A stretch of 64,000 bases of DNA, taken from positions 104,636 through 168,635 of the IMG/VR virus record IMGVR_UViG_3300042385_001265; one strand, given 5' to 3'. Below, in pieces: positions 54,179-63,123 of this stretch. Numbering within the stretch: the first letter of the stretch is position 1; each line of letters starts with the position of its first letter. The position numbers were made by a program, and so were the translations under genes. Source of the DNA: a virus. Under the pieces are notes generated by a model that was not told the origin of the DNA, did not search any database, and saw nothing but the letters and a program-made list of their open reading frames with translations.

Positions 54179-54193
54179 TCCTCACTTTTTTTT
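54161..54193 (+). terminator. strong intrinsic terminator
   Basis: A perfect 10-bp stem (GTGAGGATTA 54161-54170, TAATCCTCAC 54176-54185) has an AAAGA loop and an 8-T run. Its stem includes the stop codon of the +1-frame ORF, which supports that frame being the true end of the unit. Confidence 0.93.
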
Positions 54194-54198
54194 ATCTT

Positions 54199-54208
54199 TA
54201 TATTTATA
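54199..54208 (+). promoter_or_regulatory. putative late promoter of the tape measure/baseplate operon
   Basis: An exact TATATTTATA box, 5 nt after the T run of the terminator and 24 nt before the ATG at 54233. Confidence 0.62.
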
Positions 54209-54232
54209 GGAGTACGAATAACATAAATTATT

Positions 54233-54427
54233 ATGGGAAAGAAAAATTTAAACGAAGGTTCAATTGTTGGATTCATAAATCGTTTTTTAGATGACCTTCA
54301 AAAGGGTACTCAAGACAGGTTTATACAACAAGCCAAAAAGAAAGGAGTTCCTACTCACGTTACTGCCAGATTAACAACCATTGAAAAAGAAATCAAAGAG
54401 TTAGAGAAAATTCTTAAGGATTTATAA
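54233..54427 (+). CDS. small helical protein upstream of the tape measure
   Basis: A 64-residue basic protein. A helical N-terminal half (GSIVGFINRFLDDLQKGTQD) is followed by basic residues (QQAKKKGVP) and a C-terminal coiled coil (LTTIEKEIKELEKILKDL). I recall similar small proteins in other T4-like aquatic phages, but the function is not known. It could be a chaperone or a small baseplate part, as it lies 6 nt before the tape measure gene. Confidence 0.6.
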   Translation: MGKKNLNEGSIVGFINRFLDDLQKGTQDRFIQQAKKKGVPTHVTARLTTIEKEIKELEKILKDL

Positions 54428-54433
54428 TAAATT

Positions 54434-57400
54434 ATGGCAGATAGCAACAGTCTACTTAAAGAAAGAGTTGAGATACTAAAACAAATTAAGCAAATTCAGC
54501 TTGAGCAGGGAAAAGATGCCGCTAAGTTGGATGAAACTTATATTAAATTAAAAAGTAGATTAGAGGGAATAGTAGGTACTTTAAAGACATTTGTTGATAA
54601 TCAAAATAAAACAGTACAGGGTGCTGTTACATTAGAGCAAGAAGCTAAATCGTTGGGTACAATATACTCAGCTGTTTCTAATGAAATGCGAACTCAAGCG
54701 ATATTACAAAGAGATATAGCAACTAGTGTATCAGACCAATTAGCAAGAGGTAGTGAAATTTCTGAAAGAAATAAAACATCATCTGATATTGTAACTGATA
54801 TATTATCACAATATAACGAACAATCATCGATAGCAAAAGAGTTAGCTCAACTAACCGCTGATGATATTGTTCAAAAAGCTGAATTAGAAGATAAATTAAA
54901 TTCAATTAGTGACCAAATTCAAGAGCAAGTTAATGCATTGGATAAGAGAACTAATGTAGCTAAACAATTTCTAAGTATTCAAGGGCAAATAGAAGCATCC
55001 ATTGAATCTCAGGTTGTAGCTGCAAGGGATATGGCATCTCTAACACAAGAACAAAAAGATATATTAGAAGAACAGGCAACTGCGTTTGATGCTATAAAGA
55101 AAAAAATAGGAGCATTAGGTTCAACCTTAACAACATTTTTACTAAGACCTCAAGCAGCTATTGGAGCATTAGTAATTGCAACTGGTGCGTTCGCCAATAA
55201 ATTTGGTGATATGAATAAAGAGTTGGGGCAATCATTCTCACAAGGATTGAACTCTTCAACTACATCCGCAACTGCATTAGGATTTATATTTGAAGATACT
55301 GCTAGTACTGTAAAATCATTAGCATCTGAATTCGGAGATGTATCTGCTGCAACATTCCAAACACAAGCTAATGTTGGGTTAATAGCTGCTAATATGGGTA
55401 TAACAAATACCGAAGCAGTTGGATTAATGGGTTCATTTGCAAGGTTGAATGGTGGTTCAACCGAAATAGCAGCAAATATGATTAAAACCACTCAGGAGTT
55501 TGCAAACCAAAATGGAATTATACCTGCCGATTTAATGGCAGATTTAGCTGGTTCAGCTGAAGAGTTTGCATTATTTGGAAAAGATGGTGGTAAAAATATA
55601 TTACAAGCAGCAGGATACGCTAAGAAATTAGGTGTAAATATGAGTACCATTAGTGGTGTTGCTGATAACCTATTGGATTTCGAATCATCTATTACTAAGG
55701 AATTAGAATTAGGTGCAATGCTTGGTAAAGATATCAACTTAGATAGAGCTAGAGCATTAGCATATGAAGGTGATATGCAAGGTGCAATGAATGAAACCTT
55801 AAGTGCATTAGGTGGTATTGAAGCATTCAACAAAATGGATTACTTCCAAAAGAAAGCATCCGCTGATTTATTAGGAGTTTCGGTTGCAGAATTGGAAAAA
55901 ATGGCTACAAACCAAGAGAATGCCAATACAATGGGTGCTGCTGTAAATGAAACGTTTAGTGCTATGGGGGAAACCCTTAACATGGGATTAAATAAATATT
56001 TAGGTACTGGATTAGAGGGGCTTGGTGGGATGATTACAATGAGTGGTCAACTTGGCCAAGGGTTTAAATCATTGGGCATCGATATGGGTGGTATAGTTAC
56101 TAAATCAGCTGATTTCTTAAAGAACTTAGTTAAGATGGGTGCACAAAAAGTAGCTGGTTTATTTGGTGGGGGTGCTACTGATGCTGTTGCTGGTGGAGCT
56201 AAAGATAAACTTTTAGCTGGTGTTGGTGATAAAGCAAAAAGTATAAAAACACCGGATACCGATGCTGGGGATAAGATGGGTAAAATGGGTAAGGGTATTA
56301 AGGCAAATGATTTAATTAAAGGAGCCGCAGCTATGTTAATTATGGCAGCCGCATTATATGTAGCAGCTAAAGCATTCCAAGAATTTGCAACTGTTAAGTG
56401 GGAAGATGTTGGAAAGGGTTTAGTTGGGGTAGCTGGTTTGGCCGCAATTGCTTATGTATTAGGAAAAGCACAAGGTGATATGATAAAAGGAGCATTGGCA
56501 GTAGCAATATTAGGATTAGCATTAGTACCATTTGCATACGCAATGAGTTTAATAAGTGGATTGGACATTGGTTCAGTAATAGCAGCTGGAGCTGGTTTAG
56601 TAATATTTGGAGCAGCTGCATTCGCATTAGGTTCATTAATGATGACTGGTGCAGGAGCATTTATATTTGGAGCTGGTTTATTAGCATTAGCTGGATTAGG
56701 AATTGCAATGATGACATTGGGTGCTGGTTTATTAGTTGCCGCAGCTGGATTTAACGCAATTGGTGGTTCTATGGGAAGTGTAATATCATCAATATCACAA
56801 ATCGGAGATGTATTGGCTGGTATATTCGCATTTGTAGGACCAATGGCTATGTTATCACTTTCATTGGGGGTACTATCATTCGCATTGATAGGATTTGGTA
56901 TGGCTGGTTTAATAGCCGCACCTGGTTTACTTCTTGTGGGAGCTGGTATAATGATGGTTGGTGCTGGATTAACACTAATATCAACTGCACTTACTACATT
57001 AAGTGGTGGATTAGGAAGTGTGTTAGGAATACTTCCACAAATAGGAAGTGTATTGAGTGGAATGTTTGAATATGCTGGACCGATTGCTATGTTATCACTT
57101 TCATTAGGTACATTATCGTTAGCATTGATGGGATTCGGATTAGCCGGTTTAATTGCCGCACCTGGTTTACTTCTTGTGGGAGCTGGTATAATGTTGGTTG
57201 GTACTGGATTAAGTTTAATAACTACTTCACTAGCTACATTAGGTGGTGGATTGACAAGTGTTATAACGGCAATGTCAACGGTTGGTAGTGTTATTGGAGA
57301 AATGTTCCAATACATTGCACCAATAGCCGCTCTATCTCTTGCGTTAGTAGGATTAGCTGGAGCATTGACTTTAGTAGGTGTAGCTGGTATAGCTGCATTG

Positions 57401-57643
57401 CCTGGTTTAATGGCTGTAGCTGCTGTTGGAGCAATAGCAGTTGGTGTTGGTTCAATGTTAGGAATGGGTGGTGGAGAAGGAGCCGGTGCTGAAGGTGGTG
57501 ATACCGCATTATTAGATGAAATTAAAGGTTTAAGAGCTGACCTTAGTTCTGGTAAGGTTGGTGTTTATATGGATGGAACAAAAGTATCAGCCGCAATTGG
57601 TAGAGTGGTAAATAAGGTAGGAAGTAATTCATACGCAATATAA
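54434..57643 (+). CDS. tail length tape measure protein
   Basis: A 1069-residue protein, the longest in the tail-core block and placed between the tail chaperone and baseplate genes. Residues 1-230 are a coiled coil (LKERVEILKQIKQIQLEQGK). Residues 230-570 are mixed helical with Gly and Ala. Residues 625-1010 consist of many hydrophobic Gly/Ala-rich segments, with an 80-residue repeat (SLSLGxLSxALxGFG, LIAAPGLLLVGAGIM) in about three copies. Hydrophobic C-terminal parts in tape measures may reach the host membrane on ejection. By the usual rule of about 0.15 nm per residue the tail would be near 160 nm (inference). A 39-nt exact direct repeat lies in this region. Confidence 0.82.
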   Translation: MADSNSLLKERVEILKQIKQIQLEQGKDAAKLDETYIKLKSRLEGIVGTLKTFVDNQNKTVQGAVTLEQEAKSLGTIYSAVSNEMRTQAILQRDIATSVSDQLARGSEISERNKTSSDIVTDILSQYNEQSSIAKELAQLTADDIVQKAELEDKLNSISDQIQEQVNALDKRTNVAKQFLSIQGQIEASIESQVVAARDMASLTQEQKDILEEQATAFDAIKKKIGALGSTLTTFLLRPQAAIGALVIATGAFANKFGDMNKELGQSFSQGLNSSTTSATALGFIFEDTASTVKSLASEFGDVSAATFQTQANVGLIAANMGITNTEAVGLMGSFARLNGGSTEIAANMIKTTQEFANQNGIIPADLMADLAGSAEEFALFGKDGGKNILQAAGYAKKLGVNMSTISGVADNLLDFESSITKELELGAMLGKDINLDRARALAYEGDMQGAMNETLSALGGIEAFNKMDYFQKKASADLLGVSVAELEKMATNQENANTMGAAVNETFSAMGETLNMGLNKYLGTGLEGLGGMITMSGQLGQGFKSLGIDMGGIVTKSADFLKNLVKMGAQKVAGLFGGGATDAVAGGAKDKLLAGVGDKAKSIKTPDTDAGDKMGKMGKGIKANDLIKGAAAMLIMAAALYVAAKAFQEFATVKWEDVGKGLVGVAGLAAIAYVLGKAQGDMIKGALAVAILGLALVPFAYAMSLISGLDIGSVIAAGAGLVIFGAAAFALGSLMMTGAGAFIFGAGLLALAGLGIAMMTLGAGLLVAAAGFNAIGGSMGSVISSISQIGDVLAGIFAFVGPMAMLSLSLGVLSFALIGFGMAGLIAAPGLLLVGAGIMMVGAGLTLISTALTTLSGGLGSVLGILPQIGSVLSGMFEYAGPIAMLSLSLGTLSLALMGFGLAGLIAAPGLLLVGAGIMLVGTGLSLITTSLATLGGGLTSVITAMSTVGSVIGEMFQYIAPIAALSLALVGLAGALTLVGVAGIAALPGLMAVAAVGAIAVGVGSMLGMGGGEGAGAEGGDTALLDEIKGLRADLSSGKVGVYMDGTKVSAAIGRVVNKVGSNSYAI
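56839..57193 (+). repeat. 240-bp (80-codon) direct repeat inside the tape measure gene
   Basis: The 39 nt at 56915-56953 and 57155-57193 are identical, and further matches such as gctatgttatcactttcatt keep the exact 240-nt offset. Confidence 0.85.
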
Positions 57644-57644
57644 T

Positions 57645-59219
57645 ATGGCACAAACATTAGAAGAATTATTTAAAAGTAAACAATTAGCATCTCAGGATGG
57701 TAAAACTGCTGCCGTTGCTTATGATGTACGAAATAGTAAAGATATTAGGATATCTACTACTGATTTATTAGTAAATAATACTGGATTTGCAGCTGCAAGA
57801 TTATTAAGAAAAGTAATTGGTGTAAGAAGAAGTGAAACTTTATTAGAAGAAGAGTTGACAGGAGTTCGTATAATCAGAGGATTATCAACACCTGTAATAT
57901 ATGGTAATGAACTAACGAGAATTACACTAAGAACTACACCAATGTTGGATGCTATGAAATCAGCTACATCGGGTGAATTGAGTGATAGCGGTAAGATTGG
58001 TGGAAAGGTTTCAAAATTAAGAGATAGTGTAAATTCTAAATTAGGTATTCCAATAGGAGCAACTCCAACTTATGTAGTTGGTAAATTGATGGCAGGTGGA
58101 ACGCTTGGTACTGAAAAAATAAATTTAGGATTGGTTCAAGATAGAATGAATGATTTAGCTGCAATTAAAAAATCAGCCGAAGGTTCATTATTAGGTAAGT
58201 TACTAAAAGGTTTAGGTGGTGGTAATTTAAAAACTATTGGTAAACAAGCATTAGGAGCCGCTATAAAACTTGGTAAAGATGCGCTTAGAAATAAACTATT
58301 TGGAGGTTCGGAACGTACTGGATTAAAAACAGAAGGAACTGTAATTGTAAAGGGTAGTGTTACTGGATTTACTAAAACCAGTACTGATTTTTTTGGAGTT
58401 GTTTCAACTAATTATGGATTTGATAAAGATGCAACTCCATCAACTAAACCTGAAAATGGACAGCTTGATGCAAAAGGTGCATCTTATACTAAAACAATAT
58501 TTCCAGAAGGAGATACACCTAAAGATAGAAATGATTTATCATATAAGCAGGAATTAGAATTCAAACCAATTATATTCTCAAAAGAACCTGATAAAATAAA
58601 AAAATTCTCAGAATCTAAAAAACAATCTAAGTGGGATAAGACTACATTTTTAGAAACTGATAAGCGTGGTATGTACACCAATAGGGATATAATAAATGAA
58701 TTGGATGTAAATGCAAAAAATGAAGATGCTGATTTTGTTGCTTTAAGATTTCAATCAGTAGCTGATAAAAAGCTTGTTCAATTTAGAGGTACAATTACCG
58801 CATTAACTGAAACAATGTCACCAAGTTGGGATTCTAATAAATTTATAGGTTCACCATTTAATTATTATACATATACTGGAATTGAACGTAGTGTTAGTTT
58901 TAATTTTAAAGTATTTTCTTTAAATGAAGCTGAACATACAATTGCTTGGAAAAAATTAGATGCGTTGACTGGTATGACTTATCCAACTGCATATTCTGGG
59001 TTATCTGTTACACCACCTTTAATGTATTTTACAGTGGGTAACTTATATAAAGGTAAAGAGGCATTTATAGATTCATTATCATATACAATTGATGATAATT
59101 ATCCTTGGGAAATTAAAAAAGGTATGGTATTGCCAATGATAGTTGATGTTGCTATTAGTATGACACTAATTGAAAGTAAATCAACAACTTATAACAAATC
59201 AAAATATGCATATAAATAA
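57645..59219 (+). CDS. baseplate protein, probable tail tube initiator/junction (gp48/gp54-type)
   Basis: A 524-residue protein that starts 1 nt after the tape measure stop. Residues 1-120 contain LLEEELTGVRIIRGLSTPVI and NELTRITLRT. Residues 150-230 are Gly/Lys-rich linkers. Residues 350-524 form a beta-rich domain: LVQFRGTITALTETMSPSWD, NKFIGSPFNYYTYTGIERSV, SFNFKVFSLNEAEHTIAWKK, LPMIVDVAISMTLIE. The last domain has the look of tube-like initiator domains (gp48, gp54 or late-control-D-like), as expected next to a LysM protein and the hub. The exact T4 counterpart cannot be decided by eye. Confidence 0.55.
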   Translation: MAQTLEELFKSKQLASQDGKTAAVAYDVRNSKDIRISTTDLLVNNTGFAAARLLRKVIGVRRSETLLEEELTGVRIIRGLSTPVIYGNELTRITLRTTPMLDAMKSATSGELSDSGKIGGKVSKLRDSVNSKLGIPIGATPTYVVGKLMAGGTLGTEKINLGLVQDRMNDLAAIKKSAEGSLLGKLLKGLGGGNLKTIGKQALGAAIKLGKDALRNKLFGGSERTGLKTEGTVIVKGSVTGFTKTSTDFFGVVSTNYGFDKDATPSTKPENGQLDAKGASYTKTIFPEGDTPKDRNDLSYKQELEFKPIIFSKEPDKIKKFSESKKQSKWDKTTFLETDKRGMYTNRDIINELDVNAKNEDADFVALRFQSVADKKLVQFRGTITALTETMSPSWDSNKFIGSPFNYYTYTGIERSVSFNFKVFSLNEAEHTIAWKKLDALTGMTYPTAYSGLSVTPPLMYFTVGNLYKGKEAFIDSLSYTIDDNYPWEIKKGMVLPMIVDVAISMTLIESKSTTYNKSKYAYK

Positions 59220-59230
59220 AATAAAAGTAT

Positions 59231-59521
59231 ATGGCAAGTAGATACGAAAATACAGAAATCAGAAATACTAATGATGGTAGACGAGTATATCGTTCAAAGA
59301 TATACCCTGATATTCCATTAAGTGATACTGATATCTATGTAGTTACTGAATCAGATGATAGATTTGATACTCTAGCATATCAATACTATGAAGATGCATC
59401 ACTTTGGTGGATAATTGCATCTGCTAATAATATACATGATGCACCATTTGGAATTCAAGATGGAACTGTATTAAGAATACCTACAAATTATATAGAGATA
59501 AGCAACAATTTTAATCAATAA
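59231..59521 (+). CDS. LysM-like baseplate wedge protein, gp53-like
   Basis: A 96-residue protein with a LysM pattern: DIYVVTESDDRFDTLAYQYY, EDASLWWIIASANNI, then GTVLRIPTN. Phage baseplates carry such small LysM proteins (T4 gp53, P2 gpX-like). They join wedge and hub, or hub and tube. It sits 11 nt after the initiator-like gene and 3 nt before the hub gene. Confidence 0.72.
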   Translation: MASRYENTEIRNTNDGRRVYRSKIYPDIPLSDTDIYVVTESDDRFDTLAYQYYEDASLWWIIASANNIHDAPFGIQDGTVLRIPTNYIEISNNFNQ

Positions 59522-59524
59522 GTT

Positions 59525-61720
59525 ATGTCAACATTTCCAAATTTCTCTCAAATAAAAAGTGGAATTACATCCAAGTTAGATGGTAGAAAGGGTAATTCAT
59601 TTAAAGTATCAGGTTTAAACGCGTGGGTTAGATTAACATCTGGAGCAAGTCCGGGTTTAACAATGTATTCAAATCCAAATGTAAAACTATTTGATGCTGC
59701 TGGTATTTATGGTAGCTCTAATTCATCTGGTATTATTGGAACTCGTTGGGATGGTAAATCTGCTGTTGGTGGTGGTAGTAGTGGACCTCAAAGACCTGCT
59801 GCTATTGTAACTTCATTAGAAATTGATGAAGGTGCAGGAAATCTTTCTAGAAAAGCAACATTTTCAATTACTTGTTTTAGTAAATCGCAAATGGAGGAAT
59901 TATCTAAATATTTCTTAGAACCGGGTTATTCCATATTCATTGAATGGGGTTGGAACACTGCTGCTGGAGTTGGTGGATTGGTTGGATTAAATGCGGCAAC
60001 TGTATCATCATTTCAATCATTTCAAAAAACTGATGCACAAAGAAAAACGGGAGGTTATGAATACGATAACTACTTAGGATTTAATACTGGTGGAAGTATT
60101 AGTATAGATGGTGATAAATGGATTATTAGTGGCAAATGTACGGGATATACAGAGTTACCATCGTATTTAGTTACATCTGAAACTGGTGTTCAAAAGGATG
60201 GTGATGAAGGTACATTAGCAAGCGAACCTATTTATGGTGAAAATGATATAGAAACTGCTGGTGAAGCTGCTCTTGGTAAACAAAGATGGATGAAGTGTTA
60301 TAATTCACTTCCTGGTACAAGACAAACAGCTCATGTAAAAGCTTTGCAAGATTCTTTATCTGATGTAAATAATTTTATAGGATTTGATGAAGAGGTATCT
60401 GGGATGGTTAATGATTCAACTGATGGTAAAAGTTTATTTGGTATTACATTTGCTGAAAGTAAACTACTTGTTGGTGGTGAAAAAGTTTCATTTCCAAAAG
60501 GAACTAAAATTGTATCTGAGCAAAAATTTATAAGATTTAGTGCATTAATGGAAATATTTAATGCAATTGGTGTAGAGGGATATACTTTAAATGGTGAAGA
60601 TTCTAAAATAATTTCGTTTATATTAAATACAAAAGATACTGCATGTTCTGCATTTAAACATATGTATAGTATTGATTCTACTAAATTATTTATACCAAAT
60701 AAAAGTACACCAGCTATGAAATTAGCAGGAATTTCAGATGTATTACCTAATATAAATGCATTAATCAGCGCTGCAACTGTTACTGATAATAGGGTTGGTG
60801 GAGTAGTAGAATTTCCAAACTCAGGTCCATTAAATCAAAAACAAACAAATGGTGCAGATACTATTACTAAAAACCCAGAAGAGTGGGGATATTTGCATGA
60901 TTTGTATATAAATTTTGATTTTGCAAAAGGTGTAATGGATACTAAAAACTTTTTTATTAAAGATGCACTTTATCAAATTTTAAATGGAATATCATCTGCT
61001 GTAAATGGTATGTGGGATTTCCAATTAGTAGAGCATGCTGTAAATGAAACAACTACAGAATTAAGAGTATTTGAAACTAATTGTATAACAAATAGTACAC
61101 CATCTACCCCATATACATTTCAATTAACTGGTCCTGATTCTATTTTTATGGAAGCTAGTCTTGATTTGGATATTAGTGGAGCAAAAATGAACCAAATTAT
61201 AGGAAGTAGACTAGGTCAGAGTTTAAATGGGGATACTAAACATATACCAAAAGCTTTATTTAGTAGTAAAACGGATATGATAAAGGTTAAAATGAAAAAG
61301 AAAGACCCACCTCCTAAAATTCCAACAATGGATACGGAAGATGCTAAAGAAGCTAATTTAAATTTAATATTAGGTAAATTATCATTTTATCCTAAAGTTG
61401 AACATACTGAGCAAAGTACATTAGATGGATTGGATTTATATGATATATGTTATTTAGGTGCATTTAATGACTCATCCATATTTTCAGCATTTAAAACTGG
61501 AAAAAATACCGAAGAAAAGGGAACAGCTCCATTAATGCCGATTAATTTTTCATTTTCAATACATGGTATAAGTGGTATTAAGAGGGGTGATAAATTTAAA
61601 GTAAATGGAATTCCATCTGCATATAATAGTGGATTTTTCCAAGTGTTATCTGTAAAGCATACAATCGAAGGTATGGTATGGACAACTGAAGTTACTGGTG
61701 GATATAGACCAAAGCGATAA
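59525..61720 (+). CDS. baseplate hub protein (gp27/late-control-D-like)
   Basis: A 731-residue protein. VTSLEIDEGAGNLSRKATFS, then ITCFSKSQMEELSKYFLEPG and YSIFIEWGWN, is a hallmark of hub proteins of Bacteroidota and aquatic T4-like phages. The C terminus (LMPINFSFSIHGISGIKRGD, KFKVNGIPSAYNSGFFQVLS, VKHTIEGMVWTTEVTGGYRP) is the typical end of gp27/D-type hubs, where the beta barrel docks to the spike. A long middle part has no clear enzymatic motif, so no lysozyme domain is fused. The central spike itself is not recognised in this window. Confidence 0.72.
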   Translation: MSTFPNFSQIKSGITSKLDGRKGNSFKVSGLNAWVRLTSGASPGLTMYSNPNVKLFDAAGIYGSSNSSGIIGTRWDGKSAVGGGSSGPQRPAAIVTSLEIDEGAGNLSRKATFSITCFSKSQMEELSKYFLEPGYSIFIEWGWNTAAGVGGLVGLNAATVSSFQSFQKTDAQRKTGGYEYDNYLGFNTGGSISIDGDKWIISGKCTGYTELPSYLVTSETGVQKDGDEGTLASEPIYGENDIETAGEAALGKQRWMKCYNSLPGTRQTAHVKALQDSLSDVNNFIGFDEEVSGMVNDSTDGKSLFGITFAESKLLVGGEKVSFPKGTKIVSEQKFIRFSALMEIFNAIGVEGYTLNGEDSKIISFILNTKDTACSAFKHMYSIDSTKLFIPNKSTPAMKLAGISDVLPNINALISAATVTDNRVGGVVEFPNSGPLNQKQTNGADTITKNPEEWGYLHDLYINFDFAKGVMDTKNFFIKDALYQILNGISSAVNGMWDFQLVEHAVNETTTELRVFETNCITNSTPSTPYTFQLTGPDSIFMEASLDLDISGAKMNQIIGSRLGQSLNGDTKHIPKALFSSKTDMIKVKMKKKDPPPKIPTMDTEDAKEANLNLILGKLSFYPKVEHTEQSTLDGLDLYDICYLGAFNDSSIFSAFKTGKNTEEKGTAPLMPINFSFSIHGISGIKRGDKFKVNGIPSAYNSGFFQVLSVKHTIEGMVWTTEVTGGYRPKR

Positions 61721-61723
61721 AAT

Positions 61724-62095
61724 ATGAATTTGGATAGATATAAAAATATAATTAAATTACCATTAGAGTATAGGCCGGTAAGGGTAGTTACGCATTTACC
61801 GGAACCAAGTGATTTTGATTATAAAAAAGGGTATATAACCAGATACTTTTTACAAAAGGCAAATGATTTTGATTCACCTATATATGAAGTTAAACAAAGT
61901 GCTATGATGAAATACGCTTCTAATAGTTTTTATACTGTTGCTTCATTAGATTGGAGATTAACAGGAACTAAAGAAGAGATTAAAGCTTCAAATTCATCAT
62001 CACTTAAATTAACATCACTTAAATTACCAAAGATAGCACTATATTTACCAAATCTTATACAATTTATTAAATATAATTTGGATAATTCAAAATAA
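61724..62095 (+). CDS. small baseplate-associated protein of unknown function
   Basis: A 123-residue protein with a basic, beta-rich start (YRPVRVVTHLPEPSDFDYKK) and the motif GYITRYFLQKANDFDSPIYE, then SFYTVASLDWRLTG. I recall similar short proteins after hub genes in other phages but no function. The C terminus is Lys/Leu-rich. It is the last gene of the late tail operon; the host-type promoter of the next gene overlaps its 3' end. Confidence 0.6.
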   Translation: MNLDRYKNIIKLPLEYRPVRVVTHLPEPSDFDYKKGYITRYFLQKANDFDSPIYEVKQSAMMKYASNSFYTVASLDWRLTGTKEEIKASNSSSLKLTSLKLPKIALYLPNLIQFIKYNLDNSK

Positions 62096-62108
62096 TTTCA
62101 TATATTTG
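62077..62108 (+). promoter_or_regulatory. host-type (sigma-ABfr-like) promoter of the glycosyltransferase gene
   Basis: TTTG (62077-62080), a 20-nt spacer and TATATTTG (62101-62108) match the Bacteroidota vegetative consensus TTTG-N19-21-TAnnTTTG. It lies inside the 3' end of the upstream ORF, about 20 nt before the GTG start. Confidence 0.72.
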
Positions 62109-62127
62109 TATATAAAATTGTGCAATA

Positions 62128-63105
62128 GTGAAAATAAGTGTTATAGTTCGTACATACAACCGACCTGATTTATTAAAAGAAGCATTGGCATCTGTCCAAC
62201 TTCAATCTCATACGAATTGGGAGGTTATTATTTTTGATGATTCAGCATCTGATGTTAATTTTAACATTTATAAAGATTTTAAATCACAAAATCCTAAAAA
62301 TGATGTTTTATACCACACATCAAATACTCCATACGATTTATTTAAGAATTCTTGGAAAATTGGAGTAAAACTTGCTAATGGTGAATTGATTGTACGATTG
62401 GATGATGATGATTTATTGGCAGAAGATACATTAGAGTACTTATCAAACACATATACACAACATACTGAGTTAGATTTCTCATATGGTTCAGCTGTATTCT
62501 TTGAGAATACTACATTACAACAAATAAATCAAACTCAAACTCCATTAGAGGCCCCAAAGACAAGAGATTTATGGACAGCATATACAATTCCTAATAATCA
62601 CCCTTGGACTCATCCTTGGAGTTGGACAACTAACTATTATGATGAACCAAAGCATTTTACATCTATAATTCATTGTAGTAAAGCAAATATTATGTGCATT
62701 TATCACACATATGTAATGAGAACCTCATCTTTACTAAAAGTAATCGATAAATTTGATGTAACTTCTAATTTCGTTGATGATTTGGAAGTTATGGGTAGTT
62801 TAGATTATTTAGGATTAGCACACACTTCAATAAAACGAATTTTGACTTATGCTAGAGTACATAATGAAGGTAGGGTAACTGATACTGGTTTAAAAGTAAA
62901 TGGAACTGATTTGTGGAACGATATATTCCATATCAGAGATAAAGTTGACTATTTAAGAACTGAAGGATTTCAATCCAACATATATCTACCTAAATTAGAT
63001 GGAAATTTTAATGAAGGTAGTATAACATCAGCACATCAGCACTATTTTTCAAATTATATCTTTAAAATAAAACAAATATCTAATAAATTTGGTAAATTCA
63101 AATAA
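62128..63105 (+). CDS. family 2 glycosyltransferase
   Basis: A 325-residue GT-A fold glycosyltransferase. The N terminus KISVIVRTYNRPDLLKEALA and VQLQSHTNWEVIIFDD are the classic GT2 nucleotide-sugar binding segment; GELIVRLDDDDLL (D92-D95) supplies the metal-binding DxD. The distal half (DDLEVMGSLDYLG, ILTYARVHNEG) fits the acceptor part. It begins at GTG, since no ATG exists near the promoter. It may modify the virion, phage DNA bases, or the host envelope; nothing in the sequence decides the acceptor. It has a host-type promoter, so expression is probably earlier than for structural genes. Confidence 0.85.
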   Translation: MKISVIVRTYNRPDLLKEALASVQLQSHTNWEVIIFDDSASDVNFNIYKDFKSQNPKNDVLYHTSNTPYDLFKNSWKIGVKLANGELIVRLDDDDLLAEDTLEYLSNTYTQHTELDFSYGSAVFFENTTLQQINQTQTPLEAPKTRDLWTAYTIPNNHPWTHPWSWTTNYYDEPKHFTSIIHCSKANIMCIYHTYVMRTSSLLKVIDKFDVTSNFVDDLEVMGSLDYLGLAHTSIKRILTYARVHNEGRVTDTGLKVNGTDLWNDIFHIRDKVDYLRTEGFQSNIYLPKLDGNFNEGSITSAHQHYFSNYIFKIKQISNKFGKFK

Positions 63106-63119
63106 TTTTCGTATATTTG
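63088..63119 (+). promoter_or_regulatory. host-type promoter of the DNA polymerase gene
   Basis: TTTG (63088-63091), a 20-nt spacer and TATATTTG (63112-63119) are laid out exactly as at 62077. The flanks are also similar (aatttgg and ttcaaa). The ATG lies only 5 nt after the box, so the mRNA would be leaderless or nearly so. Confidence 0.72.
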
Positions 63120-63123
63120 TAGG

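Noticed and set aside
56452-57315. A 287-residue minus-strand ORF rich in Asn, Pro and Ala
   Set aside because: Antisense shadow of the Gly/Ala-rich tape measure repeats.
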